The notes below the pieces were generated by a model. The model was not told the DNA's origin. It searched no databases and worked only from the letters and a program-made list of their open reading frames with translations. DNA of 64,000 nt from Corynebacterium sp. HS2168-gen11 (GTDB lineage Bacteria; Actinomycetota; Actinomycetes; Mycobacteriales; Mycobacteriaceae): the NCBI RefSeq assembly GCF_024834075.1, contig NZ_JANUXR010000001.1:62001-126000 (forward strand). Direction: 5' to 3'. The translations under genes and the position numbers were made by a program. Shown here in pieces: positions 28,766-38,048 of the stretch. Position 1 is the first letter of the stretch. Every line of letters starts with the position of its first letter.

Positions 28766-29845
28766 CTAAGCTGCAGGCACAACTGCTGGTGCATGAAGTG
28801 GATTCACGGCTACACCGAACAGCCACATTGCAACGGCAATGCCAATGCCGACGAATAAGAACAACCAACTTGAAATCAATGGTCGCTTTGCCCAGCTACG
28901 AGAAGTATCGAAGGAATAATAACCAGGACCGGTAAACTGCAAGATCAGCGCCATCATCAGTGGGAATCCAAGTGTTGGGATAACTGACTTCCAAATATAG
29001 CCCAAGGACCAGTCAGAAGCGGTTGTCACATAGGCATGCACCGCCATAAAGCTCAGTGATGCTACCGCCAATGCAGCTGCCACCGGAGTAACTAAACCAA
29101 AGAGAATAAACACACCCGCAGCTAATTCCATTGAAGGAAGAGCCACGCTGAGAACATGTGGGTAGGCGTATCCGAAAGTCTGGAAAGATTGCTCAAGTTC
29201 TATTAACGAACCACCATCAACTTTAAAGAGGTTAATCACAGAATCTGCAATTAAGAACCCACCTACAACAAGGCGTAGCAACAACAAACCAACATCAATG
29301 GTGCCGCGCTTTGCTTGTTCAACGAATGCGGTATCTGCAGATCCTGCCACTGGTAATGCAGCTGCCGCGAATTCACCTGCCGCAGTCTCTCCTGCTACTC
29401 CAACTTGTGCCATTTGCGATGAAGATTCTGCTGGTGGCAGTGAAGAATCAAGTGGTGCAAAATCAAAGACCTGAGTTGGAGCTTCAGGCATTGGAGGTTG
29501 ATCATACGCAGTGGTCGGCGCATCAGACGCTAATACGGTAGTTGGTACCACTGTTTGCAAGATCTCCGTTGCTGCACCTTGTGATGCATGTACCAAGGTT
29601 TCAGATGCCTGAACTTGCGGGGTAGCCACGTTTCCAACTCCTGGTTGCTGTGCCAGTGTCTCCGTAGGTTCTGGCACAGCGATAGGCGGTGTGGCCACTC
29701 CAGCAGGTTGGGTGATAGCACCATTTGGTATTGCTTGAGGCGCTGCACGACCAGCTCGCTGATAAATCTCATTCATCGAAGGCTTTGTATAGGCTGGTAC
29801 CTCATCAAAGTCAGTCGCGCGATCAGGGGTTAAATTCTCACTCAT
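28766..29845 (-). CDS. DoxX-family membrane protein with Pro/Ala-rich N-terminus
   Basis: 359 residues. The first 180 or so are acidic, rich in Pro, Ala and Thr, and probably unfolded. The C-terminal half is a DoxX domain (GLLLLRLVVGGFLIADSVINLF; PSMELAAGVFILFGLVTPVAAALA; a further pair of helices) and one extra C-terminal helix. DoxX proteins are linked to thiosulfate or redox membrane complexes, but many are uncharacterised. TAGTCT is 8 bases before the ATG at 29845; an upstream frame start at 29923 lacks support. Confidence 0.82.
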   Translation of the reverse strand: MSENLTPDRATDFDEVPAYTKPSMNEIYQRAGRAAPQAIPNGAITQPAGVATPPIAVPEPTETLAQQPGVGNVATPQVQASETLVHASQGAATEILQTVVPTTVLASDAPTTAYDQPPMPEAPTQVFDFAPLDSSLPPAESSSQMAQVGVAGETAAGEFAAAALPVAGSADTAFVEQAKRGTIDVGLLLLRLVVGGFLIADSVINLFKVDGGSLIELEQSFQTFGYAYPHVLSVALPSMELAAGVFILFGLVTPVAAALAVASLSFMAVHAYVTTASDWSLGYIWKSVIPTLGFPLMMALILQFTGPGYYSFDTSRSWAKRPLISSWLFLFVGIGIAVAMWLFGVAVNPLHAPAVVPAA

Positions 29846-29897
29846 ACTAATTAAGACTATGCTACAGCAGCACAATTCTGTGGACGACTCGCAGTAT

Positions 29898-30770
29898 TTA
29901 GCACTTTGAAAGTACTTGAACAAGTGTGTCTTTTTCTTGTGGCAAGACGGCTAGACCATAGATATATTTAATCTGCACCTGACGACGCGCATACTCACAG
30001 CGATAATTTGACGCTGGAGGCATCCACCTATCAGCCGCCTTAGCACTCTTGTCTGTATTGGCAGCGCGCGTGGTTGCTTGCAAATTCAATGGATCATTTG
30101 CAAACTTTTGACGCGTTACAGCATCCCATTTCCATGCTCCGGCATACCACGCATCCGCAAGGGCGACAACATGATCGATTGGTACCAGTTCACTCGTACC
30201 TTGGCCACGCACGAATTGATGGGTTTCACCAGTATAAGGATCATTCAGCACACCGCTCAGGACCACACAGTTATGCGTTTTAGGCTTGTAAACCACATCT
30301 TTAAGATCTCGATTGAGAATATCATTGCGCGTATCACAGCCATTATGCCCAAGTGGTGCATCAACATCATCACTCCACCGTTGCCCAAAAGCATCACGGT
30401 GATATTTTGGTACGGTGGTCTCCCACTCGCGAATAGGCAGACTCTCTAACGCTGCAAGTTGCTCAGAGACGTTTTGCAAAGCACTGTCTACCGGTTGTTC
30501 CGGCTCCTCAGCACCTGACTCGTCGGCATCTGGCGTTGCCTGTGAATCCTCCGGCGTTACAACCGGCTGATCCGGCACTGCAACAGCAGCTTCCGGCGTG
30601 GCAACCGGCAGCTGCGAAGTTGACGCCAGGATCTCAAGTGTTGCTTCATCAGATGCCAGCGGCTCACCCCAACTACATGCGTTTAGTCCCCACACCGCAA
30701 TCACAACGAATATAGACATGCGCATCCAAGCACGGTTCACATTTCCAAACGTCACTACAATATTTTTCAC
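29898..30770 (-). CDS. Secreted HNH nuclease (DUF1524-type)
   Basis: 290 residues. An N-terminal hydrophobic segment ends in GLNACS, a possible but poor lipobox. A Pro/Glu-rich linker of about 70 residues is followed by a DUF1524 nuclease domain. This has a conserved WSDDVDAPLGHNGCDTRNDIL, the catalytic VPIDHVVALADAW (Asp-His) and NDPLNLQATTRAANTDKSA (Asn and later residues). Secreted members in actinobacteria are thought to degrade extracellular DNA. The start is GTG at 30770 with TAGAAT 8 bases upstream; that -10 overlaps the lysG stop codon. Confidence 0.82.
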   Translation of the reverse strand: MKNIVVTFGNVNRAWMRMSIFVVIAVWGLNACSWGEPLASDEATLEILASTSQLPVATPEAAVAVPDQPVVTPEDSQATPDADESGAEEPEQPVDSALQNVSEQLAALESLPIREWETTVPKYHRDAFGQRWSDDVDAPLGHNGCDTRNDILNRDLKDVVYKPKTHNCVVLSGVLNDPYTGETHQFVRGQGTSELVPIDHVVALADAWYAGAWKWDAVTRQKFANDPLNLQATTRAANTDKSAKAADRWMPPASNYRCEYARRQVQIKYIYGLAVLPQEKDTLVQVLSKC

Positions 30771-30781
30771 GATTGTGTATT

Positions 30782-31669
30782 CTAAACAATCGCTTTAACA
30801 TTTTTCCGGAGCTGTTCAGCCGCATTGTAGACCGACTCAGTAAGCTTCAATAATGACGGCGATTCCAAACGCCAACGTTGCCAATAAAGTGCAACATCGA
30901 GCACACGATCGTCGAGAAGCACAATCTCGTTGCGATCTAATAATGGCTGTGCATCTTGAATCGGTAGCAATGACCAACCCAAACCAACGCGGGTGGCTTC
31001 CACAAATGCAGCCGCTGAAGGAATTTGCGAAACACGTCGCGTACTTGGTAGCTGTTGCACGCGATTTTTTAAATCTTCATGTTGCAGTGCATCTCGTGGG
31101 CCAAATCGAAGCGCTGGCATCTTTTCCCAATCAACAACGCCATTAAACGTATAACGGGCAAGAAGCTGCGGATTGGCGACAGAAACATATTGCATGGTTC
31201 CTAAACTCACCGAGTCACATCCAGGTACTGGATGCGACTCGCGCGTAACCACGCCTAATACATCACCACGACGCAGAAGATTCAATGAGTGCGCTTCATC
31301 TTCAATCCGAAGATGCAATGTCGTATTTTCCCACGACGCAACATCTGCAAGCACAGGTTGAAACCAGGTTGCTAAAGAGTCAGCATTCACCGCAACGCTT
31401 AATGGAACCTTTTCGATTCTACCACTTAACGCCGCCATCGTTTCAGCTTCCAACAAAGCCATTTGCCGAGCTGCTTGCACCAACACTTCCCCTGCGCTGG
31501 TAGCTGTCACTGGGCTGGTTCGCCGAACCACCACTCGACCGGCTTCTTTTTCTAACGCTCGAATACGCTGGCTCACTGCTGAAGGTGAAATCCCCAAACT
31601 TAAAGCAGCGTGTTCAAAGCTTCCTTCATCAATAATGGTTAATAAGGTTTGCAGGTGAATCGGCTTCAT
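30782..31669 (-). CDS. lysG: LysR-type activator of lysine/arginine export
   Basis: 295 residues: an N-terminal winged helix-turn-helix (TLLTIIDEGSFEHAALSLGISPSAVSQRIRALEKEAGRVVVRR) and a C-terminal effector domain. It is divergent from lysE with a 70-base gap, as in C. glutamicum, where LysG activates lysE when lysine, arginine or histidine is high. AGGA lies 7 bases before the ATG. Its stop overlaps the -10 of the nuclease gene. Confidence 0.93.
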   Translation of the reverse strand: MKPIHLQTLLTIIDEGSFEHAALSLGISPSAVSQRIRALEKEAGRVVVRRTSPVTATSAGEVLVQAARQMALLEAETMAALSGRIEKVPLSVAVNADSLATWFQPVLADVASWENTTLHLRIEDEAHSLNLLRRGDVLGVVTRESHPVPGCDSVSLGTMQYVSVANPQLLARYTFNGVVDWEKMPALRFGPRDALQHEDLKNRVQQLPSTRRVSQIPSAAAFVEATRVGLGWSLLPIQDAQPLLDRNEIVLLDDRVLDVALYWQRWRLESPSLLKLTESVYNAAEQLRKNVKAIV

Positions 31670-31739
31670 GAAGCATTCCTAATCTAAGTTTAAAAAATGT
31701 AATTTTACTTAATATAGCCGAAAGTGGAAACTATTTTCT
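31670..31739. promoter_or_regulatory. lysG-lysE divergent promoter region
   Basis: A/T-rich 70-bp gap. On the plus strand TTAATATAG offers a TAATAT -10 for lysE, and GTGGAAA is a plausible RBS. On the minus strand TAGATT precedes lysG by 11 bases. The LysG operator should lie here, but I cannot define it with certainty. Confidence 0.55.
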
Positions 31740-32432
31740 ATGAGTATTGTGGTAGCAGGATTTCTACTCGGAATTTCCTTAATTGTGGCAATCGGTCCGC
31801 AGAATGCCCTCATTATCCGCCAAGGCATTAAACGCGAAGCCATTACTGCAGTTGTTGCAGTGTGCTTAATCAGCGATGTTTTTCTGATTCTCGGTGGCAC
31901 CGCAGGTGTTGGCGTACTCATTGAGCAAGCTCCGATAATCCTTACGATCCTGAAATGGGCAGGGGCTGCTTATCTTGCGTGGTTCGGATTGTTATGTTTC
32001 AAAGACGCATTCAAGCGCTCTGGCGATTCCATTGTGATTCAGCAGCATAACGACGATCTACAGGCATATACGTCCTCTGGATCAGGTTCTGCTACCACCT
32101 CTATTGCTACTAAACCTCAAGTCCAGCAAAGCACGGTTACGAAGACTTGGAAAAAACCTGTCTTGGCAGCACTAGCATTTACTTGGTTAAATCCAGCTGC
32201 CTATATTGATGCATTGGTCATGCTTGGTGGCATGGCAAATCAACATGGCTCTACAGGTCGCTGGTATTTTGCAGCCGGTGCGTTACTTGCCTCATTATTG
32301 TGGTTCCCGCTGCTTGGCTATGGTGCCGCAAGATTCTCCCATATTCTTGCCCGCCCACAAGCTTGGCGAGTGATCAACTTCGCTATTGGAATCATCATGG
32401 CAGTAATGTGTGTTCGCGTTATTATTCACTAA
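31740..32432 (+). CDS. lysE: L-lysine/L-arginine exporter
   Basis: 230 residues with about six helices. The family signature GFLLGISLIVAIGPQNALIIRQGIKRE starts the protein, and a hydrophilic loop of about 50 residues (96-145) precedes FTWLNPAAYIDALVMLGGMA. It exports lysine and arginine by proton-coupled antiport. The divergent lysG supports the call. Confidence 0.95.
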   Translation: MSIVVAGFLLGISLIVAIGPQNALIIRQGIKREAITAVVAVCLISDVFLILGGTAGVGVLIEQAPIILTILKWAGAAYLAWFGLLCFKDAFKRSGDSIVIQQHNDDLQAYTSSGSGSATTSIATKPQVQQSTVTKTWKKPVLAALAFTWLNPAAYIDALVMLGGMANQHGSTGRWYFAAGALLASLLWFPLLGYGAARFSHILARPQAWRVINFAIGIIMAVMCVRVIIH

Positions 32433-32475
32433 CACTGCCACCAAGTACCACGTTTTACGGGTATCTAGCTTCTAA

Positions 32476-32652
32476 ATGCTTGACGACGCAGCCACCGTTG
32501 CTGGTATTTCCACTTCATACGCGGATAACTGGTATACGGTAACCAAGGTTGGCCGCAGTGCAGCTCATGTGCTTATCACTGGCACACGCCTTGCCAGCTA
32601 TCATGCAGAAATGTTGTTGCAATACCATGTGCCAAAATTCGTGTTCGCGTGA
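32476..32652 (+). CDS. Possible small protein, 58 residues
   Basis: ATG to TGA frame starting MLDDAATVAGISTSYADNWY. Codon choice (GCA, ACC, GGC, CTT) resembles the neighbours, which is why I list it. There is no clear RBS or leaderless -10, and I recognise no family. It occupies most of the 322-base space between lysE and gatB and could be a remnant. Confidence 0.3.
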   Translation: MLDDAATVAGISTSYADNWYTVTKVGRSAAHVLITGTRLASYHAEMLLQYHVPKFVFA

Positions 32653-32671
32653 ACGTTCTATAAAGAATGCA

Positions 32672-32706
32672 AACAGCGGTAGGAATCAAACTACCCTACC
32701 GCTGTT
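32672..32706. terminator. Hairpin between lysE and gatB
   Basis: AACAGCGGTAGG pairs perfectly over 12 bp with CCTACCGCTGTT, loop of 11. Probably a shared terminator of convergent genes, though T-runs are weak on both sides. Confidence 0.6.
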
Positions 32707-32754
32707 CGTATGCTCAATAACGCTCAGCTATCAGCTGCGAGTCTGAGCTTGCAA

Positions 32755-34263
32755 TTAGCCGTTCAGCTTCTTTGCAATCAACTGGTTCACTTGACCAGGA
32801 TCAGCCTTACCGCGAGTTGCTTTCATAACCTGACCAACAATGGCACCAACCACCTTGGTATTACCAGCTTTATACTTTTCAACGATGTCTGGATTTGCAG
32901 CAAGTGCTTCATCCACAGCCTTTTCAATAGCTCCATCATCGCGAACAACTTCCAAGCCACGAGCAGCAACCACTGCATCAACATCGCCTTCGCCTGCCAA
33001 CACACCATCAACAGCTTGACGTGCCAACTTGTTAGTGAGCTTGCCTTCGTTAATCAGCACAACCACACGTGCGACCTGTGCCGGAGTAATCGCAAGCTGC
33101 TCAAGTTCAACGCCGGCTTCCTTAGCTTTTTGAGCCAAGTAGGAAACCCACCAAGAACGAGCTTCACCGGAGGTTGCACCAGCTTCAACGGTTGCAATAA
33201 TTAGCTCGAGTGCGCCAGCATTCACCAGATCGCGCATCTCAGCGTCGGAAAGCTCCCATTCTTGTTGAATACGTGCCTTGCGTACCCATGGCAGTTCTGG
33301 CAAGGTTGCACGGATTTCTTCAACCCACTCGCGTGGTGCAATCACTGGAGGCAAGTCTGGATCGTTGAAGTAACGATAATCCTCGGCAGTTTCCTTAATA
33401 CGGCCGGAGGTGGTCGTGCCATCAGTTTCTTGATAGTGGCGAGTTTCTTGCAAAATCTCACCGCCTGCTTCAATTACTGCTGCTTGACGCATCATTTCAA
33501 ACCGTACAGCCTGCTCCACAGACTTCAACGAGTTAATATTCTTCGTTTCTGTACGCGTACCAAATTCTTGTGCACCTTTGCGATTCAGTGACACGTTGGA
33601 GTCAACGCGCATAGAACCTTGATCCATACGTGCATCAGAAACACCAAGAGACTTCACCAAGTCACGCAATGCAGAAACATATGCTTTTGCAACTTCTGGA
33701 GCACGCTCGCCAGCGCCAACAATTGGTTTTGTCACGATCTCAATCAACGGAATACCTGCACGGTTGCAGTCAACCAAGGAACTTGTTGCACCGTGAATAC
33801 GACCATCAGCGCCACCTAGGTGGGTCAATTTACCGGTGTCTTCTTCCATATGCGCACGTTCGATTTCAATGCGCCATGGAGTGCCGTCTTCGAGCACGAC
33901 ATCAAGATAACCGTCATATGCGATTGGCTCGTCGTACTGAGAAATTTGATAATTTTTTGGCTGATCAGGATAGAAGTAGTTTTTACGCGCAAAGCGAGAG
34001 GACTCGGCAATCTTGCAATTCAGCGCCAAACCAATCTTAATTGCCCATTCCACGCCCTTAGCGTTTACCACTGGAAGAGCACCAGGCAAACCCAAAGAAA
34101 CCGGATCTACGTGAGTGTTTGGATCTGCACCAAAGTGTGCAGAAGAAGCCGAAAACATTTTCGTTTCCGTGGCCAGCTCAACGTGCACTTCCATGCCCAT
34201 TACCGGCTCAAACTTTTCAAGAACCTCGTCGTAATCCATCAATTCGTCATATGCTGCAGTCAT
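32755..34263 (-). CDS. gatB: Asp/Glu-tRNA(Asn/Gln) amidotransferase subunit B
   Basis: 502 residues. [16 protein letters not shown] starts the kinase-like domain, DYNR-type [16 protein letters not shown] and MRVDSNVSL follow, and the C-terminal part is the YqeY-like tail that binds tRNA ([45 protein letters not shown]). It activates the misacylated Glu- or Asp-tRNA for amidation with GatA and GatC. It is separated from gatCA by pfkA, an MFS gene and a small membrane gene. TATAGT is 8 bases before the ATG. Confidence 0.96.
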   Translation of the reverse strand: MTAAYDELMDYDEVLEKFEPVMGMEVHVELATETKMFSASSAHFGADPNTHVDPVSLGLPGALPVVNAKGVEWAIKIGLALNCKIAESSRFARKNYFYPDQPKNYQISQYDEPIAYDGYLDVVLEDGTPWRIEIERAHMEEDTGKLTHLGGADGRIHGATSSLVDCNRAGIPLIEIVTKPIVGAGERAPEVAKAYVSALRDLVKSLGVSDARMDQGSMRVDSNVSLNRKGAQEFGTRTETKNINSLKSVEQAVRFEMMRQAAVIEAGGEILQETRHYQETDGTTTSGRIKETAEDYRYFNDPDLPPVIAPREWVEEIRATLPELPWVRKARIQQEWELSDAEMRDLVNAGALELIIATVEAGATSGEARSWWVSYLAQKAKEAGVELEQLAITPAQVARVVVLINEGKLTNKLARQAVDGVLAGEGDVDAVVAARGLEVVRDDGAIEKAVDEALAANPDIVEKYKAGNTKVVGAIVGQVMKATRGKADPGQVNQLIAKKLNG

Positions 34264-34425
34264 ACCGTAAAACTATACCGTTTTTCTCCAAAATTAGCGC
34301 AGCAAACACCTCAACTCACCCATGATTGTGACCAAGCACCACTGGTTTTATCAGATGAACTGGAGTGTCCTTTTTCACATTGCTTTTCGACGCTCACCTG
34401 CTCACAAAACTGCTCGTGATACAGC

Positions 34426-34495
34426 ACAACCACCTTGAGTGCCGTAATTCCCGATCAAAAGATTGGAAATCAGCACCTACGCTCAAGGTGGTTGT
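34426..34495. repeat. Perfect 14-bp inverted repeat with long structured loop
   Basis: ACAACCACCTTGAG (34426-34439) and CTCAAGGTGGTTGT (34482-34495) are exact complements with a 42-base loop. The loop holds a smaller imperfect hairpin, CCGATC-AAAA-GATTGG. It lies about 40 bases after the pfkA stop on the minus strand, in the 272-base space between pfkA and the gatB promoter. It could end pfkA transcription or be a structured RNA; a T-run is lacking. Confidence 0.6.
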
Positions 34496-34535
34496 AGATC
34501 TTAGGTTCAGAAACTATTCGAGTTATTACAGTGAA

Positions 34536-35564
34536 TTATCCGAACAGTGACTGTGCAGTACGGTAGCGTGACAACGAAACCGTCTTCAGCTGTCCAACAG
34601 CCTCTTCAAGGTCCATAAGTTCAATGTGTTCGCCACGCAGTGCAACACACTTACCGAAATTATCAGTATGGCAGGCACGTGCAGCATGCACACCATAGCG
34701 GGTTGCAAGCACGCGGTCGAAAGAAGTTGGAGTGCCACCACGTTGAATATGACCCAATACAGAGGTACGAACGTCATGGCCTAAGCGCTTTTTAATTTCA
34801 TCGCCAATAACTTGTCCGATACCTGTGAAGGTTTGGTGTCCGAATTGGTCAACTTCGCCTTCGGCAAAGTCCATGGTGCCAGGCTTTGGCAATGCACCTT
34901 CAGCAACCACGATAATGCCGTACTTCTCGCCCATCTGGAATCGACGTTCCATGGCTTTACAAATCTCGGCAATATCGAATGGTGCTTCTGGAATCACGAT
35001 GTAGTGGGCACCACCAGCCATACCGGCATGTAGTGCAATCCAACCAACATGGCGACCCATAACTTCCACAATCATCACGCGGTTGTGTGATTCAGCAGTA
35101 GTATGCAGACGGTCAATTGCATCAGTTGCAACCGAGACAGCTGTGTCGAAACCGAATGTGTAGTCGGTGCCATTGACGTCATTATCAATGGTCTTTGGCA
35201 CGCCAACGACTGGAATACCATTATCAGAGAGCCATTTTGCGCCCTTGAGGGTACCTTCACCACCGATTGGAATCAGAGCGTCAATACCGGCATCTTCAAG
35301 GTTAGCTTTGATTTGGTCCAAACCATTTTTAAAACGATCTGGGTGTAAACGGCCCGTACCTAGGATAGTACCGCCACGTAGCAAGATACGGTCGATGCTC
35401 TCGTCGTCATATAACTGGACACGACGATCTTCCATCAAGCCGACCCACCCATCTTGGTAGCCAACGACGGTAGATCCGTACTCAGTTGCGGTACGCACGA
35501 TACCACGGATAACAGCATTCAGTCCGGGGCAGTCGCCGCCGGAGGTCAGAGTAGCAATTCGCAT
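34536..35564 (-). CDS. pfkA: ATP-dependent 6-phosphofructokinase
   Basis: 342 residues. [16 protein letters not shown] opens the protein, [12 protein letters not shown] has Gly at the position that is Asp in PPi-dependent forms, [12 protein letters not shown] carries the catalytic Asp, and EVMGRHVGW and [21 protein letters not shown] complete the site. Start ATG at 35564 has TAGGAT 7 bases upstream; the longer frame from 35618 would include this promoter. Confidence 0.95.
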   Translation of the reverse strand: MRIATLTSGGDCPGLNAVIRGIVRTATEYGSTVVGYQDGWVGLMEDRRVQLYDDESIDRILLRGGTILGTGRLHPDRFKNGLDQIKANLEDAGIDALIPIGGEGTLKGAKWLSDNGIPVVGVPKTIDNDVNGTDYTFGFDTAVSVATDAIDRLHTTAESHNRVMIVEVMGRHVGWIALHAGMAGGAHYIVIPEAPFDIAEICKAMERRFQMGEKYGIIVVAEGALPKPGTMDFAEGEVDQFGHQTFTGIGQVIGDEIKKRLGHDVRTSVLGHIQRGGTPTSFDRVLATRYGVHAARACHTDNFGKCVALRGEHIELMDLEEAVGQLKTVSLSRYRTAQSLFG

Positions 35565-35640
35565 GTAACTTATCCTAGTCCAAGTTGGCAGAAATGTCCG
35601 ATCGGGGAAAATGAGCATTTCTATGCTGAGCTGGCAATAC

Positions 35641-37083
35641 TTATTTTTGTGAGTTTTCTCGCATAAACTGATGCTCGGTAAACCGAGTCACCGCAACTAA
35701 ACCAAAAATCAAAGCGATACCGGCCACAATGAGCGACATTCCCATTGCCGTTGTCACTGGTAAACCAATCAAAAGACCATGTTGCATCGCAGCCCCAACT
35801 ACTGCTGTACCAAGCACGGATCCTAACTGACGTGCAGCCGCATATACACCACTGGCAGCACCAATATCAGTCATTGGCATATCTCGTAGACTGGTTGCAG
35901 AGTTTGGCGACCACACGAATCCATTACCAAACCCGAGTAATATCACTGGCACAATAATCCACCAGTAGCTGATACCTTCACGCATCACGCCAACTAAGAA
36001 GAATGTGGCAACGACCATCGCGCTAAATCCGATCGTCGATAAGATTCGTGGCGCGAGTTTATCGGATAATCGTCCAACAAAAGGAGCTAGCACTCCAGCG
36101 ATAATTGCCATTGGTGTTAAGAATAAACCGGCTTGTTGCGGGTTGAGCCCATGACCTTGCTGCAAAAAGATCATCATGGGTAAAAACAGGCTTGCAACTG
36201 CAAAGCTCATGGTTGCAATTGAAAATGTGCCCAGTGAAAAATTCCGATGGCGAAAAATATTCAATGGCACCAGTGGTTCTTCGCCTTTGGCATGCAATTG
36301 AGCTTGATGCTTGAAGAATATGCCGGTTGCTACAATGCCGCAGCCAAATACTGACCACAGCCACCATGGCCATTGCAATTCTGGGCCTTGCTGAATAGCA
36401 AAGACAAGTGCGGACATTGCCACAATTGAGATCCATACACCTGTCAGATCCAACGATCGCACCATATGTGGCATACGTGGCACCCACAGAAAAACCAACG
36501 CAATGGATAGTAACCCCAGTGGCACATTAATAAAGAAAATCCAGCGCCAACCTGCATGGTGTACCAGGACAGCACCAAGAATAGGACCAACTAAGGTTGC
36601 TAAACCTGCAACAGCTCCCCACACACCCATTGCAGCACCGCGGCGTTCGCGAACAAAAATGCGGTTAATCACGCTCATCGGCTGCGGGGATAAAATCGCA
36701 GCACCTAAGCCTTGCAATGCACGAGCAGCAATTAAATATTCAATGCTTGGAGCAAGCCCACATAATAAAGAACTCACCACAAACAGTACCATGCCAGCGA
36801 TATAAACATTTCGCTGCCCGAATCGGTCTCCGAGACGTCCAGTGACTAATAGCGGCACTGCGAAAAACAGTAAATAGATACTTGTAATCCACACCACTTG
36901 ATTCAGTGATGCCTGCAATTGGATTTGAAATTGCACAGTGGCAACAGCAACGACGGTTTGATCTAACAAGATCATAAAAAATCCAATGCACAACGTTGCC
37001 AATGCGCGCCATGCCTGTGACTCAGGAATCATCGCAGGCGCGTTGATTGGTGCTTGAGTATGCTGTCTATCTTGGTTCGTCAC
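35641..37083 (-). CDS. DHA2-type (EmrB/QacA) drug exporter
   Basis: 480 residues and about 14 helices. Helix 1 has [18 protein letters not shown] (motif D1), followed by [13 protein letters not shown] (motif A) and [26 protein letters not shown] (motif C region). A second motif-A-like [10 protein letters not shown] lies in the second half. It probably exports drugs or cationic compounds with protons. GTG at 37083 has TACTAT 7 bases upstream; ATGs further up (37113, 37125) are less likely. Confidence 0.85.
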   Translation of the reverse strand: MTNQDRQHTQAPINAPAMIPESQAWRALATLCIGFFMILLDQTVVAVATVQFQIQLQASLNQVVWITSIYLLFFAVPLLVTGRLGDRFGQRNVYIAGMVLFVVSSLLCGLAPSIEYLIAARALQGLGAAILSPQPMSVINRIFVRERRGAAMGVWGAVAGLATLVGPILGAVLVHHAGWRWIFFINVPLGLLSIALVFLWVPRMPHMVRSLDLTGVWISIVAMSALVFAIQQGPELQWPWWLWSVFGCGIVATGIFFKHQAQLHAKGEEPLVPLNIFRHRNFSLGTFSIATMSFAVASLFLPMMIFLQQGHGLNPQQAGLFLTPMAIIAGVLAPFVGRLSDKLAPRILSTIGFSAMVVATFFLVGVMREGISYWWIIVPVILLGFGNGFVWSPNSATSLRDMPMTDIGAASGVYAAARQLGSVLGTAVVGAAMQHGLLIGLPVTTAMGMSLIVAGIALIFGLVAVTRFTEHQFMRENSQK

Positions 37084-37481
37084 TGAAACGATAGTACACC
37101 TTTGCAGATGCATGGTTATTATCAATGAGTTTCATCTGACTCTCGGTTGCATGCCAGTTCTATATGCCTAAGCCTGAGGCTATTGCAATCTTTTGATCTA
37201 GGTGAATCCCATCCATCCCCTGCCTTTCAAAAAAAAGAACTCACGACCGCCTGCCATTGCTTTTGATACATTCATTGTTCTCGTGCATGAGCGTGCTGCA
37301 TATTCAAACGCCTGTGGGTAAATAGGCACATACCGTAATATATGCCGTGACACACTTTTACCATCACAACTTCTTTTGAGCATGCACACAATTAAAACAA
37401 CCTCGAGTTATACATGTGCTAATTGGGGATATTTTGCATTACCGCTCCCATAACAACAATTTTTAGCGTAGCCTTGTGTCC
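37084..37481. other. Intergenic stretch, no gene seen
   Basis: About 400 bases between divergent genes. It holds the MFS promoter on the left and a -10 for the small membrane gene on the right (TAGCCT, 37469-37474). A 63-codon minus-strand frame at 37198-37389 has no start signal and an unlikely composition. I see no repeat. Confidence 0.4.
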
Positions 37482-37805
37482 ATGAATTGTTCTTTAAAAA
37501 AAGCTGACAAGGTCAGCACTGCTTCTGTTGTGATTACTGGTTTAGTTGGCGGTTGGTTAACGGCTCGGGAAACTGGTGTTCGTCCAATTGGTGGCGTCAT
37601 TTTAGGTGCTGCTGGCATCTGGGCAGCTCGTTCCTGGTATGCCAAGGGTGGAATCCCATTGGCTGCTGGTCTTACTGCAACCTATGTTGGCGCGTTTGGC
37701 TTGTCGCACCCATTGGCTAAAAAGATTGGTCCTTGGCCTGCTGTCGCAGTTGTAACCTCTGTTGCTTCTGGCGCTGCTTGCCTGCTTTCTGACCTGCGCG
37801 ACTAA
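37482..37805 (+). CDS. Small membrane protein, conserved position
   Basis: 107 residues with three or four hydrophobic segments rich in Gly and Ala (ASVVITGLVGGWLTA; PIGGVILGAAGIWAA; PLAAGLTATYVGAFGL; AVAVVTSVASGAACLL). Function unknown. A small membrane gene lies at the same place between gatA and pfkA in C. glutamicum. ATG at 37482 has TAGCCT 7 bases upstream; GTG at 37476 is the alternative. Confidence 0.7.
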   Translation: MNCSLKKADKVSTASVVITGLVGGWLTARETGVRPIGGVILGAAGIWAARSWYAKGGIPLAAGLTATYVGAFGLSHPLAKKIGPWPAVAVVTSVASGAACLLSDLRD

Positions 37806-37829
37806 TTCCGTAGATCACACGAAATTACA

Positions 37830-37866
37830 AAACCTGTACGTTTTATTCACAAACGTGCAGGTTTTT
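37830..37866 (+). terminator. Terminator of the small membrane gene
   Basis: AAACCTGTACGTTT pairs with AAACGTGCAGGTTT (one wobble) around a 7-base loop, followed by TTTTT. Confidence 0.85.
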
Positions 37867-37989
37867 GCATCCGTTGCATCGCCGTTTATCCGCCACATCG
37901 CATGCACGCGATACTATGCCATCGCGAACATTTCAACGCAGAGATTCACGCGTGAACGGGCGCGTCGTAAAGCAGCATCGGAAAAAGTA

Positions 37990-38033
37990 AAACTTCCCTG
38001 CCTTGCACCTTTGGGAACAAAACAAGGAAGTTT
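37990..38033 (-). terminator. Probable gatA terminator
   Basis: On the minus strand AAACTTCC and GGAAGTTT pair over 8 bp, followed by TACTTTTTC. Inner CAAGG/CCTTG offers an alternative pairing. It lies 16 bases after the gatA stop. Confidence 0.6.
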
Positions 38034-38048
38034 ATATTGACAAATGTT

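Noticed and set aside
37198-37389. 63-codon minus-strand frame
   Set aside because: No start signal, and a Lys/Arg/Cys/Phe-rich product unlike a real protein.
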